Shown: positions 16,220-25,607, numbered from the stretch's first letter. The stretch is DNA of 64,000 nt from CBDAPU01 sp965198875 (GCA_965198875.1 CBDAPU010000001.1:1054001-1118000); one strand, 5' to 3'. Notes: a model not told the origin generated them from the letters alone. Program-made: numbers and translations.

Positions 16220-16857
16220 TCCCGGGGGTTAAAGTAATGACGGCCTGGGCTGAAATCGCTGATATGCTCCAGTAACAGGTTATAGTCACTCACATCATTG
16301 GCGAAGTCAAAGTCACCGGTGTTGATAATCAATAACGGGGAGTCATCATAATGATAGAAAAAATTAACATAGGCGTCTGCAATCCGCTGCAAATAGCGTT
16401 CATCTATTTTTCTCTCATAGGCCATGCCATGTTGATGGATCCGCCTTAGCAAGACGTCAACCGGCGCCTGTAGGTAGACGATCAGATCCGGCAGCGGCGC
16501 ATCGATCATGACATGATGATAAACCTGGTGATATAAACTCAGCTCATCCTCATCCAATACCGCCTCGGCAAATAATGTATCTTTCTGGATGAGGAAGTCC
16601 GATACCTGTGCGGGCTTGAACATATCGGTTTGCTTTAACGTTTGAATGAGCCTTGTGCGTTGAAATAAAAAATATAATTGTGCGGGCAAGGCGACGGACC
16701 TGGGATCGGCGTAAAACCTCGGCAGAAACGGGTTTTCCGCTGCCCGCTCAAGCAATAAGTCATGCTCAAAGGTAGCGGCCAGTCGCCTCGCCAGGGTGGT
16801 TTTACCCACCCCTGGCGGTCCTTCAACGACGATATAGGCGGCGACTTCTTTACTCAT
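16216..16857 (-). CDS. Deoxynucleoside kinase family protein
   Basis: A 213-residue kinase of the dNK/dGK type. The P-loop is VEGPPGVGKTTLARRL at residues 11-26, the sugar-binding segment is ENPFLPRFYADP, and the LID arginines lie in VLLRRIHQHGMAYERKI. It is expected to phosphorylate deoxyadenosine or deoxyguanosine in salvage. This gene between folK and panB is a common proteobacterial arrangement. It overlaps both neighbours by four bases, so it is translationally coupled. The exact nucleoside preference cannot be read from the sequence. Confidence 0.85.
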   Translation of the reverse strand: MSKEVAAYIVVEGPPGVGKTTLARRLAATFEHDLLLERAAENPFLPRFYADPRSVALPAQLYFLFQRTRLIQTLKQTDMFKPAQVSDFLIQKDTLFAEAVLDEDELSLYHQVYHHVMIDAPLPDLIVYLQAPVDVLLRRIHQHGMAYERKIDERYLQRIADAYVNFFYHYDDSPLLIINTGDFDFANDVSDYNLLLEHISDFSPGRHYFNPRD

Positions 16858-17342
16858 CCGTCCATGAGTTTCCTGGTACCGCCGGCGCCAATATATCTTA
16901 GCAGGTCTTTGGCCCTGCCTAGTCGGGGAATCGCAATCTCCGGGTCAAGTTCAAGCAGGGGGATCAAGACGAAACTCCTGCTCTTGATCTCGGGGTGCGG
17001 TACTTTCAACATGTGGTTATCAATGATCTGCGCCCCATACAATAGCAGATCAAGATCCAAAGTGCGGGGGCGCCATCTTCGCTGCCCGCGCACGCGCCCC
17101 TGGCTATCTTCAATCAGGTGTAATTGCGCTAATAATTTAAGCGCCGATAAACCCGACTTGAGCAGGGCGACGGCATTAACAAAATCAGGCTGCTGGCCGG
17201 GGCCGAGGGGTTTGCTGATATAAAATGAAGAGCATGTGATCAGGGTGGTGTGTTTAATATCGCCCAATCTTTCAAGGGCGGTATTTAACTGCAACTCGGG
17301 GTTATTGAGGTTGCTGCCCAATCCGATGTAGCTTCTTTCCAT
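16854..17342 (-). CDS. folK: 2-amino-4-hydroxy-6-hydroxymethyldihydropteridine pyrophosphokinase
   Basis: A 162-residue enzyme that transfers pyrophosphate from ATP to the pterin in folate synthesis. Visible motifs are YIGLGSNL, the FVNAV segment after the Pro-rich loop, and RPRTLDLDLLLYG followed by VPHPEIKSRSFVL. The frame continues to GTG at 17348, but the ATG at 17342 (MERSYIGLGSN) matches the family start. It lies 15 bases after pcnB and overlaps the deoxynucleoside kinase. Confidence 0.93.
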   Translation of the reverse strand: MERSYIGLGSNLNNPELQLNTALERLGDIKHTTLITCSSFYISKPLGPGQQPDFVNAVALLKSGLSALKLLAQLHLIEDSQGRVRGQRRWRPRTLDLDLLLYGAQIIDNHMLKVPHPEIKSRSFVLIPLLELDPEIAIPRLGRAKDLLRYIGAGGTRKLMDG

Positions 17343-17357
17343 CAACACAGTCTATTG

Positions 17358-18656
17358 CTAACACCCTCTGCGGTCCTGTCGCCGACTGCTCCTGTGGCCC
17401 CTATGGGGGGGCGGTTTTTCCTTGACGGGAAAAGCCTGCTGAAACTCGGTCCACCAATTCGCCGCCTGTGAGACGTCCTCGCCGGATTGTGCGCGTAACA
17501 ACAGGAAATCATAGGCGGCCCTAAAGCGCGGATGTTGTAACAATCTGTGTGGTCGGCGGCGGGCGGGGCGGGTTAGCCTGGGTTGTAATTGCCATATATC
17601 CCGCGCCATGTTGGTAAATCGGCGCGGTATTGAAGTACTGCTTGTCTGTTTGGATATAACAACATCGGCGGCGAGCATCATTGCATCGGCCTTGCGCTGC
17701 CCCTGCGCCATGTAGTCCTGCGCCAATGTATCCATCGGCGACCACAACAGGGCGGCCAGCAGAAAACCGGGGGTCACGGTTTTATTCTCGGCCAGACGCC
17801 GATCAGTGTTCTGCAACGCATTGATGATCAATGTATGTGGATAGCCGCCTCTCTGCTGTGATAAGGCCGCTTCCGTCTGCGGGAAGAGCGTCCCGAATAG
17901 CTGATAATGGCGTAATTGCTCAAAGGTTTGCAGGGCACAGCCACCCAGGAGCAATTTTAAGCATTCTTCAAACAGCCGCGCGGGGGGTATGTCATGCAGT
18001 AGCGGCGCCAGTTTGGCGATCTGCTCTTCAGCGTCTTTGCTGATCTCAAAACCCAGTTTGGTGGCGAGGCGCACGGCTCGTAACAAGCGCACCGGATCTT
18101 CTATAAATCGTTGCTCGGGTGCGCCAATTAGCCTGATGTGACGGGATGTTATGTCACGCATGCCGTTTACATAATCGATCACAGCGTGATCGTCGATGTT
18201 GTAGAACAAGGCGTTCACGGTAAAATCCCGACGCCATACGTCATCATCGATACCGCCATACACATTGTCCCGGACGATCCGCCCGTCAATGATATAGCCT
18301 TCACCATCGGCAATCGGGTGAGGCGCACGAAACGTTGACACTTCAACCACCTCATTGCCGTAACGCACATGCGCCAGGCGAAAACGACGCCCGATCAGGC
18401 GGCTGTTTCTAAAGAGCTCCCTTATCTGCTCGGGCGTGGCGTCCGTCACCACATCAAAATCCTTTGGCTCTCTGCCAAGCAACAAATCGCGAACACCGCC
18501 GCCCACCAGATAACCGCCAAAACCGGCGTTCTTCAAGCGATATAACACTTTTAACGCACCATCACTGATGTGTTTGCGAGATATGTTGTGCTCATGGCGC
18601 AAGATGATCTCCGGCTGATGAGAAAGGGCGATCACCTTATCGCTTTTTGCAGTCAT
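17358..18656 (-). CDS. pcnB: Poly(A) polymerase I
   Basis: A 432-residue nucleotidyltransferase that adds poly(A) tails to RNA and so promotes decay. The head domain has GYLVGGGVRDLLLGREPKDF with the catalytic DFDVVTDA, and RRFRLAHVRYG after it. The neck region RDFTVNALFYNI and the pcnB-specific FIEDPVRLLRAVRLATKLG separate it from CCA-adding enzymes less clearly, but position before folK and the Arg-rich C-terminal tail (RRPHRLLQHPRFRAAYDFLL) favour PcnB. It is the first gene of its operon. A run of seven G residues (complement) lies near the 3' end. Confidence 0.9.
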   Translation of the reverse strand: MTAKSDKVIALSHQPEIILRHEHNISRKHISDGALKVLYRLKNAGFGGYLVGGGVRDLLLGREPKDFDVVTDATPEQIRELFRNSRLIGRRFRLAHVRYGNEVVEVSTFRAPHPIADGEGYIIDGRIVRDNVYGGIDDDVWRRDFTVNALFYNIDDHAVIDYVNGMRDITSRHIRLIGAPEQRFIEDPVRLLRAVRLATKLGFEISKDAEEQIAKLAPLLHDIPPARLFEECLKLLLGGCALQTFEQLRHYQLFGTLFPQTEAALSQQRGGYPHTLIINALQNTDRRLAENKTVTPGFLLAALLWSPMDTLAQDYMAQGQRKADAMMLAADVVISKQTSSTSIPRRFTNMARDIWQLQPRLTRPARRRPHRLLQHPRFRAAYDFLLLRAQSGEDVSQAANWWTEFQQAFPVKEKPPPHRGHRSSRRQDRRGC

Positions 18657-18769
18657 GCTGACAACTCATGGGTTAAGGGCGTCTATAATCAGGCTACATG
18701 TCAGAAAACCACTTGCGGGTTTACGACCCTGATTTAACCTGCTTAAATCATACTCTGTTTTTTATGTGC

Positions 18770-18787
18770 TTGACAGGGCGGTATACT
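18770..18787 (+). promoter_or_regulatory. Possible promoter elements for tRNA-Glu
   Basis: A perfect TTGACA at 18770-18775 and a TATACT at 18782-18787 occur 60-80 bases before the tRNA. They are only six bases apart, too close to act together, so at most one of them is used with a poorer partner (for TTGACA the region 18792-18801; for TATACT the T-run at 18758-18763). Confidence 0.3.
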
Positions 18788-18848
18788 TCACGATCAATAC
18801 CTGAAAGCGACAGATCCTCATCATCTGCCCTCTCATGCAAAAGAGAAT

Positions 18849-18924
18849 GCTCCCTTCGTCTAGTGGCCGAGGACGCTGGCCTCTCACGCCGGAAACGGGG
18901 GTTCGACTCCCCCAGGGAGCGCCA
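18849..18924 (+). tRNA. tRNA-Glu (anticodon CTC)
   Basis: A 76-base tRNA with encoded CCA. The acceptor stem GCTCCCT pairs with AGGGAGC (18914-18920), the discriminator is G18921 and CCA is 18922-18924. The anticodon stem CTGGC/GCCGG closes the loop CTCTCAC, giving anticodon CTC, which reads GAG. The body follows the Gammaproteobacterial tRNA-Glu pattern (CTTCGTCTAG in the D arm, GGTTCGA in the T loop). Just after it, GCGCCA (18919-18924) can pair with TGGCGC (18950-18955), with an inner CTGG/CCAG pair, so the unprocessed 3' end could form a hairpin. It stands alone between pcnB and a hydrolase. Confidence 0.95.
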
Positions 18925-19309
18925 ATCTGGTTTTTTAATTTCCAGCCCCTGGCGCCTTTGAAGCATCGGTTTTTATGTCAAGCCGATGGCAAAATAATGC
19001 GCCGGCAGGTAGCGAAAAAAGGCGTCATTTTATTGAACCCGGGGCGATAACAGGTTGACAGGTATTCATTTCATGCCATTACAGGGGTTAAAGGCGGGCG
19101 CGCTGGACTAATAAGCGCCTTTGCACAGGCAAGCGTTTTATGTATGCCTGTCTCAGCATCCGGGCCTGGCTTGTTGTGGTTTTATCGGTGGGGCTGATGT
19201 TGCCCCGGTCAGCGGGCTAGGGCAGAGGGGCTATGGGGGGTATCTTGCGGATCTTGCTGTGTTGTTTTTAAGGGATAGCGAATGTTTTATTGCCTGTTTT
19301 ATGTGTCTT
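18925..19309. other. Gap after the tRNA with no gene seen
   Basis: Apart from the hairpin that includes the tRNA 3' end (to 18955), I see no gene, repeat or terminator. Short open frames here have neither ribosome-binding sites nor recognisable products. Confidence 0.5.
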
Positions 19310-20233
19310 TTATTTCCTTGAGAAATGTGCATTTAAGAACGTTTGCATGGCGCCGATGACGATCTCCGGTTGATCCAGATGAATAAAATGACCGCTGCGT
19401 TCGGCAATTAAATGCACCGGATTGCTACCTAATCGGGACAGCTCATCTTGTAATTCCATCCACACCTTTTCCATTTCATCGCCATAATCATTATTTGACC
19501 AAACGCGTTGCCCGCGCGTGAGCACAACAACCGGAATATCCGGCATCACATCGGAAGCCAGGATCTGTTTGGCGCTTAGTGGAAACCCCATCATCTCCTC
19601 TCGCCAGGTCATGGTGTGGCTCCAGCTATTGATCATTTGATTCGCCATCACCATGGTCTCGGCGGGAAAATTGGGATGCAATATCGCCCTTGAGACGATA
19701 TAGGAACGGGCCTTATGTCTTTCCTCTCTTGGGGGTTGTCGTGGCTTGCTGGGCAGGCGAACCACTTGCTCCGGGTGAGATGAGTCGATCAACACCAGAC
19801 CGGCGATGTCTTGCGGGTAGGATTTTGCGAACAACTGTGCCGTATATCCCCCGAAAGAATGTCCCGCTAATATATAGGGCCCTGAAATATTGCCGTTATT
19901 TAATAACGTATGCAGCTCTTTGGTGATGCGCTCGCTGGTGCGCGGCAACGGGCCCATATCGCTCCAGCCGTAACCGGCCCGATCATAGGTGCACACTTTC
20001 GTCTGCCTTGCCAACACCACCTGCACACGGCTCCATTCCAGCGAGAAGCCACCTGCGCCGGAATCGAATATAATGGTTGGCAGACCCCTGCCGACACAGT
20101 TGATATGCAAACGGTAGCCGCCCACATCGACCAGTTTGCCGGGAATAACCGAGCGGGCTGGGCTCGCCAGGGCGGCGCTTAGCAATGCGCCGACGATGTA
20201 TAACAACCCTGTTGAGCATGCCCGTTTGATCAT
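19310..20233 (-). CDS. Exported alpha/beta hydrolase
   Basis: A 307-residue hydrolase with a signal peptide (MIKRACSTGLLYIVGALLSA...). The nucleophile elbow is LAGHSFGGYTAQL, the oxyanion region is IIFDSGAGGFSLEW, the acid is probably in PVVVLTRG and the catalytic His in RSGHFIHLDQPE. The start at 20233 has AGAGG eight to nine bases upstream; the frame is open to 20293 but that start would bury the signal peptide. It is likely a periplasmic or secreted esterase or lipase-like enzyme; the substrate is unknown. It is divergent from the RDD gene. Confidence 0.82.
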   Translation of the reverse strand: MIKRACSTGLLYIVGALLSAALASPARSVIPGKLVDVGGYRLHINCVGRGLPTIIFDSGAGGFSLEWSRVQVVLARQTKVCTYDRAGYGWSDMGPLPRTSERITKELHTLLNNGNISGPYILAGHSFGGYTAQLFAKSYPQDIAGLVLIDSSHPEQVVRLPSKPRQPPREERHKARSYIVSRAILHPNFPAETMVMANQMINSWSHTMTWREEMMGFPLSAKQILASDVMPDIPVVVLTRGQRVWSNNDYGDEMEKVWMELQDELSRLGSNPVHLIAERSGHFIHLDQPEIVIGAMQTFLNAHFSRK

Positions 20234-20384
20234 GAAAATAACCTCTGCTGCTATATCCCAAGACGCTTCTGAGCTGGTGTTGATGATGATCAATATACCT
20301 GTATGACCATCATTGTGTCACGAATATCCTTCGCATCGGCCAGCATGTTGTTGACAGTATCCATATCACGCTACGGAGATCTTC

Positions 20385-20819
20385 ATGAGCGAGCCTAACT
20401 ATTGCAGCCTTGGCCGCCGGGTTTTGGTGATGATCTATGATGGTTGCCTGCTCACCTGTGTTTTCATGTTGGCGACCGCCCTGGCGCTACCGCTCAGCGG
20501 TGGGGAGGCCTTTGCGAGCGGGAATGTGTTTTATTCCCTGTACCTGTTGACCATTGCCTATATCTATTTCACCTGGCAGTGGCAACAGGGCCGGCAAACC
20601 CTGGGGATGCGCGCATGGCACATTTATATAGAAAAAATCGATGGGGGGGCGCTCACCTGGAAAGACCTGTCTATCCGATTTGTGCTTGCCTGCGCTTCGT
20701 TCGCAACATTTGGGATCGGCTTTATCTGGGCGCTGTTTAATGACAGGCGGCTGACATTTCACGATCAATACTCACATACGGCGCTAAAATTAAGAAAACC
20801 CAAAAGCAGATCCGGTTAA
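20385..20819 (+). CDS. RDD-family membrane protein
   Basis: A 144-residue protein with the RDD pattern: GRRVLVMIYDGCLL (the Arg/Asp pair in helix 1), a second helix near residues 45-65, and a third ending in WALFNDRRLTFHDQYSHT. The family is of unknown transport function; some members exchange sodium or take part in ion homeostasis. The stretch TWQWQQGRQTLGMRAW after helix 2 is typical. It converges with lptG; 18 bases separate the two stops. Confidence 0.85.
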   Translation: MSEPNYCSLGRRVLVMIYDGCLLTCVFMLATALALPLSGGEAFASGNVFYSLYLLTIAYIYFTWQWQQGRQTLGMRAWHIYIEKIDGGALTWKDLSIRFVLACASFATFGIGFIWALFNDRRLTFHDQYSHTALKLRKPKSRSG

Positions 20820-20837
20820 GGCGCGCTTTGCAGTTGA

Positions 20838-21902
20838 CTATGGGCGCACCCTCAATAGTGCATAGAGGATCATCATCAATATGAAGGTCGGCGCCGTCAC
20901 ACTGACGGAGGGGTGGATGTTATAGACCATGCCCATGTGGCTTGAGGTTAAATTGCAAAAATGAAACATAACGCCGATCAGTGCGCCGCTGAAGACATGT
21001 TGCCCGGTCGTCATCACCCGTCCAGGACCGCTAACCAGCGGTATCGCCAATATCACCATGGCGATGATGGTGAAGGGTTTGATGAGTTTTGCATACAGGG
21101 CCTGCTCATAGCGGGCGGCGCTTTGTGAATTGAGTTTTAAGAACTGAATGTAACTGTACAAACCCCACAGCGATAGATACTGCGGCCGGATAACAACCAG
21201 ATTAACCATTTCAGGGTTAAGCAATGAGCCCCAACTGGCCTTTTTATGCGCTTCCCGTTTTACCTCATCCCCGTCGATGATGGTCTGCTCAATGTCTTCC
21301 AACACCCATCGGTTATTCACGTATTCCGCCGAGCGGGCAAAAATGCTGTAGCGCAGCCTTGCCTTGTCATCAAACTCATAAATATAGATCCCTTCAACCT
21401 TATCGCCGGGCAAAACCTTGCGAATGTTAATAAAGCTGTTTCCATCCCTCGCCCAAAACCCGTATTGCGTTTGCAGGGTGATCTGCTCCGTGAGGGCGAT
21501 GGAGCGCTGATGCTGTGCTCTTCTCTCGCTCACAGGCGCCACCAACTCGCCGACACACAGCGTAAACAACACCACCACAACAGCGGATCTCCCCATCATC
21601 GTGGCCAGGGAGAATGTGGAAACACCCGATGTCCTGATAACATTGAGCTCGCCGCTCTGCGCCAGTATGCCGAGCGCCGCCATCGCCCCAATCATCGCGG
21701 CAATGGGCATGAGTTCGTAGACAAGACGGGGCACCGTCAGCAACACATAGATGACGGCCTGGGGGGCGCCATAGCGTCCCTGGCCGGCGTCTTCGAGCTG
21801 ATCTATCAGGGATAGGAAAAAGAAGATCCCCAACAGAACGAGCAATGCCAGGGAGGTCGTCCAGATCAAACTGCCGGTGAGATAACGTTGCAGGGTTCTC
21901 AT
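20838..21902 (-). CDS. lptG: LPS export permease LptG
   Basis: A YjgP/YjgQ-family permease of 354 residues: membrane helices at the N-terminus (about 15-110), a periplasmic beta-jellyroll domain (about 135-265) and C-terminal helices. The LptB2FG complex extracts LPS from the inner membrane. The ATG at 21902 overlaps the lptF stop as ATGA; the longer frame to 22013 runs inside lptF and is rejected. The N-terminus MRTLQRYLTGSLIW is typical for LptG. Confidence 0.92.
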   Translation of the reverse strand: MRTLQRYLTGSLIWTTSLALLVLLGIFFFLSLIDQLEDAGQGRYGAPQAVIYVLLTVPRLVYELMPIAAMIGAMAALGILAQSGELNVIRTSGVSTFSLATMMGRSAVVVVLFTLCVGELVAPVSERRAQHQRSIALTEQITLQTQYGFWARDGNSFINIRKVLPGDKVEGIYIYEFDDKARLRYSIFARSAEYVNNRWVLEDIEQTIIDGDEVKREAHKKASWGSLLNPEMVNLVVIRPQYLSLWGLYSYIQFLKLNSQSAARYEQALYAKLIKPFTIIAMVILAIPLVSGPGRVMTTGQHVFSGALIGVMFHFCNLTSSHMGMVYNIHPSVSVTAPTFILMMILYALLRVRP

Positions 21903-23008
21903 CGCTCTGCCGGCGGGCCCCGGTGTTGATTGCTGTGGCGGAGCCGGCGCTTCAATGCAGGGAATTGGAATACCGCAAGGATGAGCAAAACGAGGATGAG
22001 ATGTACCCACCACAAGCCGACAGACGCCGAGATGACATCCCGTTTTAAGAGGGTTTTTGATACACCCAGAAGGTTAATGTAGATAATATAGATCATGATG
22101 GCCATCAAGATGGGCAGGTATTTCTGCTCGTTAAATGCATAGCCGCTCAACGCCACTGCAAGCAGGGGAAGCAGTAATGACGCCATCACAAACGATAAGC
22201 GCCACTGCAACTCGGCCTTATGTTGCGGGTTCTTTGAATTGAGCAACACCGGGCTCGGCAATGCCTCGAGCTTCACATGCCCCGCACCTTCCCCGCCTTC
22301 CTCAACCAGCACCCCATAGGTGCGATATTGTGTTATCTGATAGTCGAGCTCCCCGGGATAACCCACATACCGTCTGCCGTTTTCAAAGAGAATATATTTG
22401 CTGCCCGAGCGCCTTGCGATCTCATAGCGCGCACTGTGTGATCGTAAAACACCGAGATGGTTATCTTCCCTCACCTGTAAAAACACGTTCTCCATGTGGT
22501 TATTCTCATCGGATAGCTTCTCAATATAGATCACCCTGTCTCCCTGATCGGACTCCTTGAACTTGCCCGCCTTCATACCGGTGACGTCCGCTTGCGCCTG
22601 TGCCCTCGCCTTTAACGCCTCAGCACCCCGTATCGCCCAGGGCGAGATAAAAAAACTCATGGCGAAAACCAGTAATGCGAACAGGACAGATAACTGAAAA
22701 ACAGACATGAATTGAAATCGATGGCTAACCCCGGATACCGAGACGACCGTTAATTCCTTATCACGGGCGAGGCGGGCGAGGCCCAGAATAACAGCCAGAA
22801 AAATGGCGGCGGGCATGAGTTTTGGCAGGGCGGCGAGCATTTTCATCAGCAACATCTGCAAGATAAGATCAGCGGGCAGCTCCCCGGCGGCGGCGTCAGC
22901 CAGGTATCTCACAAAACGGTTGCTCGCCACAATCAGCAACAGAAGAGCGGTTATCCAGCCCAGTTTCTCGACAATTTCCCGGTGAATGTAGCGTTTTAGG
23001 ATCATCAT
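21899..23008 (-). CDS. lptF: LPS export permease LptF
   Basis: A 369-residue YjgP/YjgQ-family permease. It starts MMILKRYIHREIVEKLGWI, as LptF does, and has helices at about 15-35, 50-75 and 95-120, a periplasmic domain, and three further helices at the C-terminus (for example WRLSFVMASLLLPLLAVAL). With LptG and LptB it powers LPS transport to the outer membrane. It is divergent from pepA, the usual arrangement in Gammaproteobacteria. The 138 bases between the two starts must hold both promoters, but no clear boxes were found. Confidence 0.92.
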   Translation of the reverse strand: MMILKRYIHREIVEKLGWITALLLLIVASNRFVRYLADAAAGELPADLILQMLLMKMLAALPKLMPAAIFLAVILGLARLARDKELTVVSVSGVSHRFQFMSVFQLSVLFALLVFAMSFFISPWAIRGAEALKARAQAQADVTGMKAGKFKESDQGDRVIYIEKLSDENNHMENVFLQVREDNHLGVLRSHSARYEIARRSGSKYILFENGRRYVGYPGELDYQITQYRTYGVLVEEGGEGAGHVKLEALPSPVLLNSKNPQHKAELQWRLSFVMASLLLPLLAVALSGYAFNEQKYLPILMAIMIYIIYINLLGVSKTLLKRDVISASVGLWWVHLILVLLILAVFQFPALKRRLRHSNQHRGPPAER

Positions 23009-23146
23009 TTTAACGGCTATGGCGTCTGTTTTGCCCCATCGTGCTTTGCCTCAGAGCGCATAAAAGAATAAACTTGCGGGCCTATCACCACAATAGCCAG
23101 ACGTGGGTGCTTAATTTAACCATCCGCCAGATAACGAGACCTGATT

Positions 23147-24643
23147 ATGGAATACAACATAAAAAGCGGTAGCCCTGAAAAACAACGTACAGCCTGCCTG
23201 GTCGCCGGGGTCCATGAGCTGCGTAAATTAACGCCTTCGGCAAAGATCATGGATGAGGCCAGCGATAAATATCTCTCCAATGTGATCAGAAAAGGTGATA
23301 TGGACGGCAAGCTCGGCCAGTCCTTACTATTGCATCATGTCCCCGGCATACTCGCCGATCGCTTGTTGCTGATCGGTTGTGGTCGAGAGAGAGACCTGGA
23401 TGATCGCCAGTATAAAAAAATTATTGAACATAGTATTAGACAGATTAACGCTACCGGGGCGTTGGATGCGATCAGCTTTCTCTCTGATCTTAGCGTGAAG
23501 GGAAAAGACAGCCGCTGGAATATACAGAACGCCGTGCAGTTTATGCATCATGCTACCTATGAGTTTAACGATTTCAAGAGCAGGAAAAAACAGGACGCCA
23601 ACAAGTCCCTTCGCAAATTAACCCTGTCGGTGCCTTCACGCCGGGAGCTGGCGCAGTGCGAGGTCGCCCTCTCACGGGGTATGGCCATTGCCAACGGTGT
23701 GAAACGTACCCGTGATCTGGCGAACCGTCCGGCCAATGCCTGCACCCCCGCTTACCTGGCTGAGCAGGCGCTACAAATGGGCAAGGCGTTTAAGTCGCTC
23801 AAGGTGAAGATCATGGATGAGAAGCAGATGAAGGCCCTGGGTATGGACGCCCTGTTATCGGTATCACAGGGTAGCGCCCAGCCGGCCAAACTCATTACCT
23901 TTGAGTATAAAGGCACAAAAAATGCCCATAGGCCTGTCGTCATAATCGGCAAAGGCGTGACCTTCGACACCGGCGGTATTTCATTAAAACCCCCGGCCAA
24001 TATGGACGAGATGAAGTTCGACATGTGTGGCGCCGCCTCTGTATTCGGCACGGTGGCGGCGGTTGCTGAAATGGCGCTGCCGATCAGTCTTGTGGGGATC
24101 ATACCGGCAACGGAGAATATGCCGGGCGGCCGGGCGACCAAACCCGGCGACATCTTCACCAGCATGTCCGGGCAAACCATTGAGGTGTTAAATACCGATG
24201 CCGAGGGCCGGCTGATTTTATGTGATGCGCTGACCTACAGCGCTCGATTTAATCCGGATGTGGTCATCGACATAGCGACATTGACCGGGGCCTGTGTTAT
24301 TGCGCTTGGAAAACATGCCTCCGGTCTTTTGAGCAATCATAACCCGCTGGCCAAAGATCTATTACATGCCGGGGAGCGTGCAAACGACCGCGCCTGGCAA
24401 CTGCCCCTGTGGGAAGAATATGAAAAACAGCTAGACAGCCCGTTTGCCGACATGGCCAATATCGGCGGACGGGAAGCCGGAACCATCACGGCGGCCTGTT
24501 TTTTATCGAAGTTTGCCCGCAAGTATCAGTGGGCGCATCTGGACATCGCCGGAACAGCATGGGTTAGCGGTAAAAACAAAAGCGCCAGCGGACGTCCGGT
24601 GCCGTTGCTTACCCAGTATTTAATTCAAAGATGTGAAGGCTAG
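23147..24643 (+). CDS. pepA: Cytosol (leucyl) aminopeptidase
   Basis: A 498-residue M17 aminopeptidase. The metal and catalytic segment VIIGKGVTFDTGGISLKPP and the signature NTDAEGRLIL are intact, as is the C-terminal domain with WQLPLWEEYEKQLDS and ITAACFLSKFA. It removes N-terminal residues from peptides in the cytoplasm. In E. coli PepA also binds DNA as an architectural factor; whether that holds here is unknown. It starts the pepA-holC run and is divergent from lptF. Confidence 0.94.
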   Translation: MEYNIKSGSPEKQRTACLVAGVHELRKLTPSAKIMDEASDKYLSNVIRKGDMDGKLGQSLLLHHVPGILADRLLLIGCGRERDLDDRQYKKIIEHSIRQINATGALDAISFLSDLSVKGKDSRWNIQNAVQFMHHATYEFNDFKSRKKQDANKSLRKLTLSVPSRRELAQCEVALSRGMAIANGVKRTRDLANRPANACTPAYLAEQALQMGKAFKSLKVKIMDEKQMKALGMDALLSVSQGSAQPAKLITFEYKGTKNAHRPVVIIGKGVTFDTGGISLKPPANMDEMKFDMCGAASVFGTVAAVAEMALPISLVGIIPATENMPGGRATKPGDIFTSMSGQTIEVLNTDAEGRLILCDALTYSARFNPDVVIDIATLTGACVIALGKHASGLLSNHNPLAKDLLHAGERANDRAWQLPLWEEYEKQLDSPFADMANIGGREAGTITAACFLSKFARKYQWAHLDIAGTAWVSGKNKSASGRPVPLLTQYLIQRCEG

Positions 24644-24676
24644 TTCTGCATAACCACGAAACATGATCCTCAGATC

Positions 24677-25105
24677 ATGACCAGGGCGGATTTCTACATC
24701 GTGGCTGATCACAATATGCCGTATCGTTTTATTTGCAACCTGTGTGATAAAGTCAGAGAAGAAGGCTATGATCTCTATATACAGGCCTCATCCAGAGAGC
24801 AGGCGTCAACACTTGATGAGATGTTGTGGACCTTCAGGGACATCAGTTTTCTCGCCCATGCCCTTATCGACTCTGCCGATGCTGACAACACACCCATCCT
24901 CATTGGCTGGGAGGGCGAGGTCTGTCAATCCAGGCAAGCGCTCATGAACCTGTCAAATACATTCCCCGACCCTGTTGAGGGGTATGAACGGATCATAGAA
25001 GTCGTGCCCTCAGCGCCCGATCACAGGGAGAAGGCGAGGCAACGGTATAAGGCTTATCGAGACCAGGGACTGGCGCTACATAGTCATGATATTGGCCCCA
25101 ACTAA
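24677..25105 (+). CDS. holC: DNA polymerase III chi subunit
   Basis: A 142-residue HolC protein. It is recognised by RADFYIVADHNMPYRFICNL, the FSFL-like DISFLAHALID segment and VEGYERIIEVVP near the C-terminus. Chi connects the clamp loader to SSB at the replication fork. The position between pepA and valS is classical. It overlaps the next ORF by one base (TAATG). Confidence 0.9.
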   Translation: MTRADFYIVADHNMPYRFICNLCDKVREEGYDLYIQASSREQASTLDEMLWTFRDISFLAHALIDSADADNTPILIGWEGEVCQSRQALMNLSNTFPDPVEGYERIIEVVPSAPDHREKARQRYKAYRDQGLALHSHDIGPN

Positions 25106-25500
25106 TGTCCGCATCCGCTAGATCCAGGCAATCGAATACATTATTGAAACAGCGAATTGACGAGCTGGAGACCTTGCTGAGCAGGAAAAAACACGCCCTT
25201 GAGGAAGGGTCTGGGAAAGACATTCGGCATAAAACCATTCCGATCCTCGATGAGCTGGCGGCAGAGAGTGACTTTGAAGATCCTGTGCCGCTGATAGAGG
25301 ATATCATCGCATCGAGGGATGGACTCGCTGACGCAACGGACAGATTGGAGCAAAAGCTCACCCGCGAGCTGGAAGCGATCATCGCCATGTTCAAAGGCGA
25401 TCTAAAAAAAAGAATAGCGAGAGAATTACGCACAGCGATTCAGGACCAGGACAAACATCACCCGGATAAGAAGCCGCACCATGGGCATAGAGAAAAATAA
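25105..25500 (+). CDS. Hypothetical coiled-coil protein between holC and valS
   Basis: A 131-residue, highly charged protein with no recognised domain. Residues 10-36 and 75-120 are likely helical or coiled coil. The central segment (IPILDELAAESDFEDPVPLI) is the most conserved-looking part, and the C-terminus is His/Lys-rich (HHPDKKPHHGHREK). It is translationally coupled to holC by TAATG. Small proteins of similar size and composition are found at this place in several Gammaproteobacteria, so it is probably a real gene, but I know no function. Confidence 0.75.
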   Translation: MSASARSRQSNTLLKQRIDELETLLSRKKHALEEGSGKDIRHKTIPILDELAAESDFEDPVPLIEDIIASRDGLADATDRLEQKLTRELEAIIAMFKGDLKKRIARELRTAIQDQDKHHPDKKPHHGHREK

Positions 25501-25577
25501 CCCCGGCTTTGATCCTTTGCTAAATCGCATCTTCCCGGCCCTGGCGCTCCTGCATAAGCCGATGCTCACCCCTGTCG

Positions 25578-25607
25578 TTGACGTCGGCAAAAATTAAGGC
25601 ACATAGG
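25578..25607 (+). promoter_or_regulatory. Weak promoter candidate for valS
   Basis: TTGACG at 25578-25583 (five of six matches to a -35) is followed, after 18 bases, by CATAGG at 25602-25607, a poor -10. It is 32 bases before the valS ATG. The pairing is not convincing on its own. Confidence 0.25.

Noticed and set aside
18698..18961. Open frames across the tRNA-Glu gene on both strands
   Set aside because: They contain the whole tRNA and its flanks. The tRNA explains the sequence.
21903..22013. Longer lptG start
   Set aside because: It lies inside lptF and gives a Pro-rich leader before the first membrane helix. The ATGA overlap at 21899-21902 is the normal coupled start.
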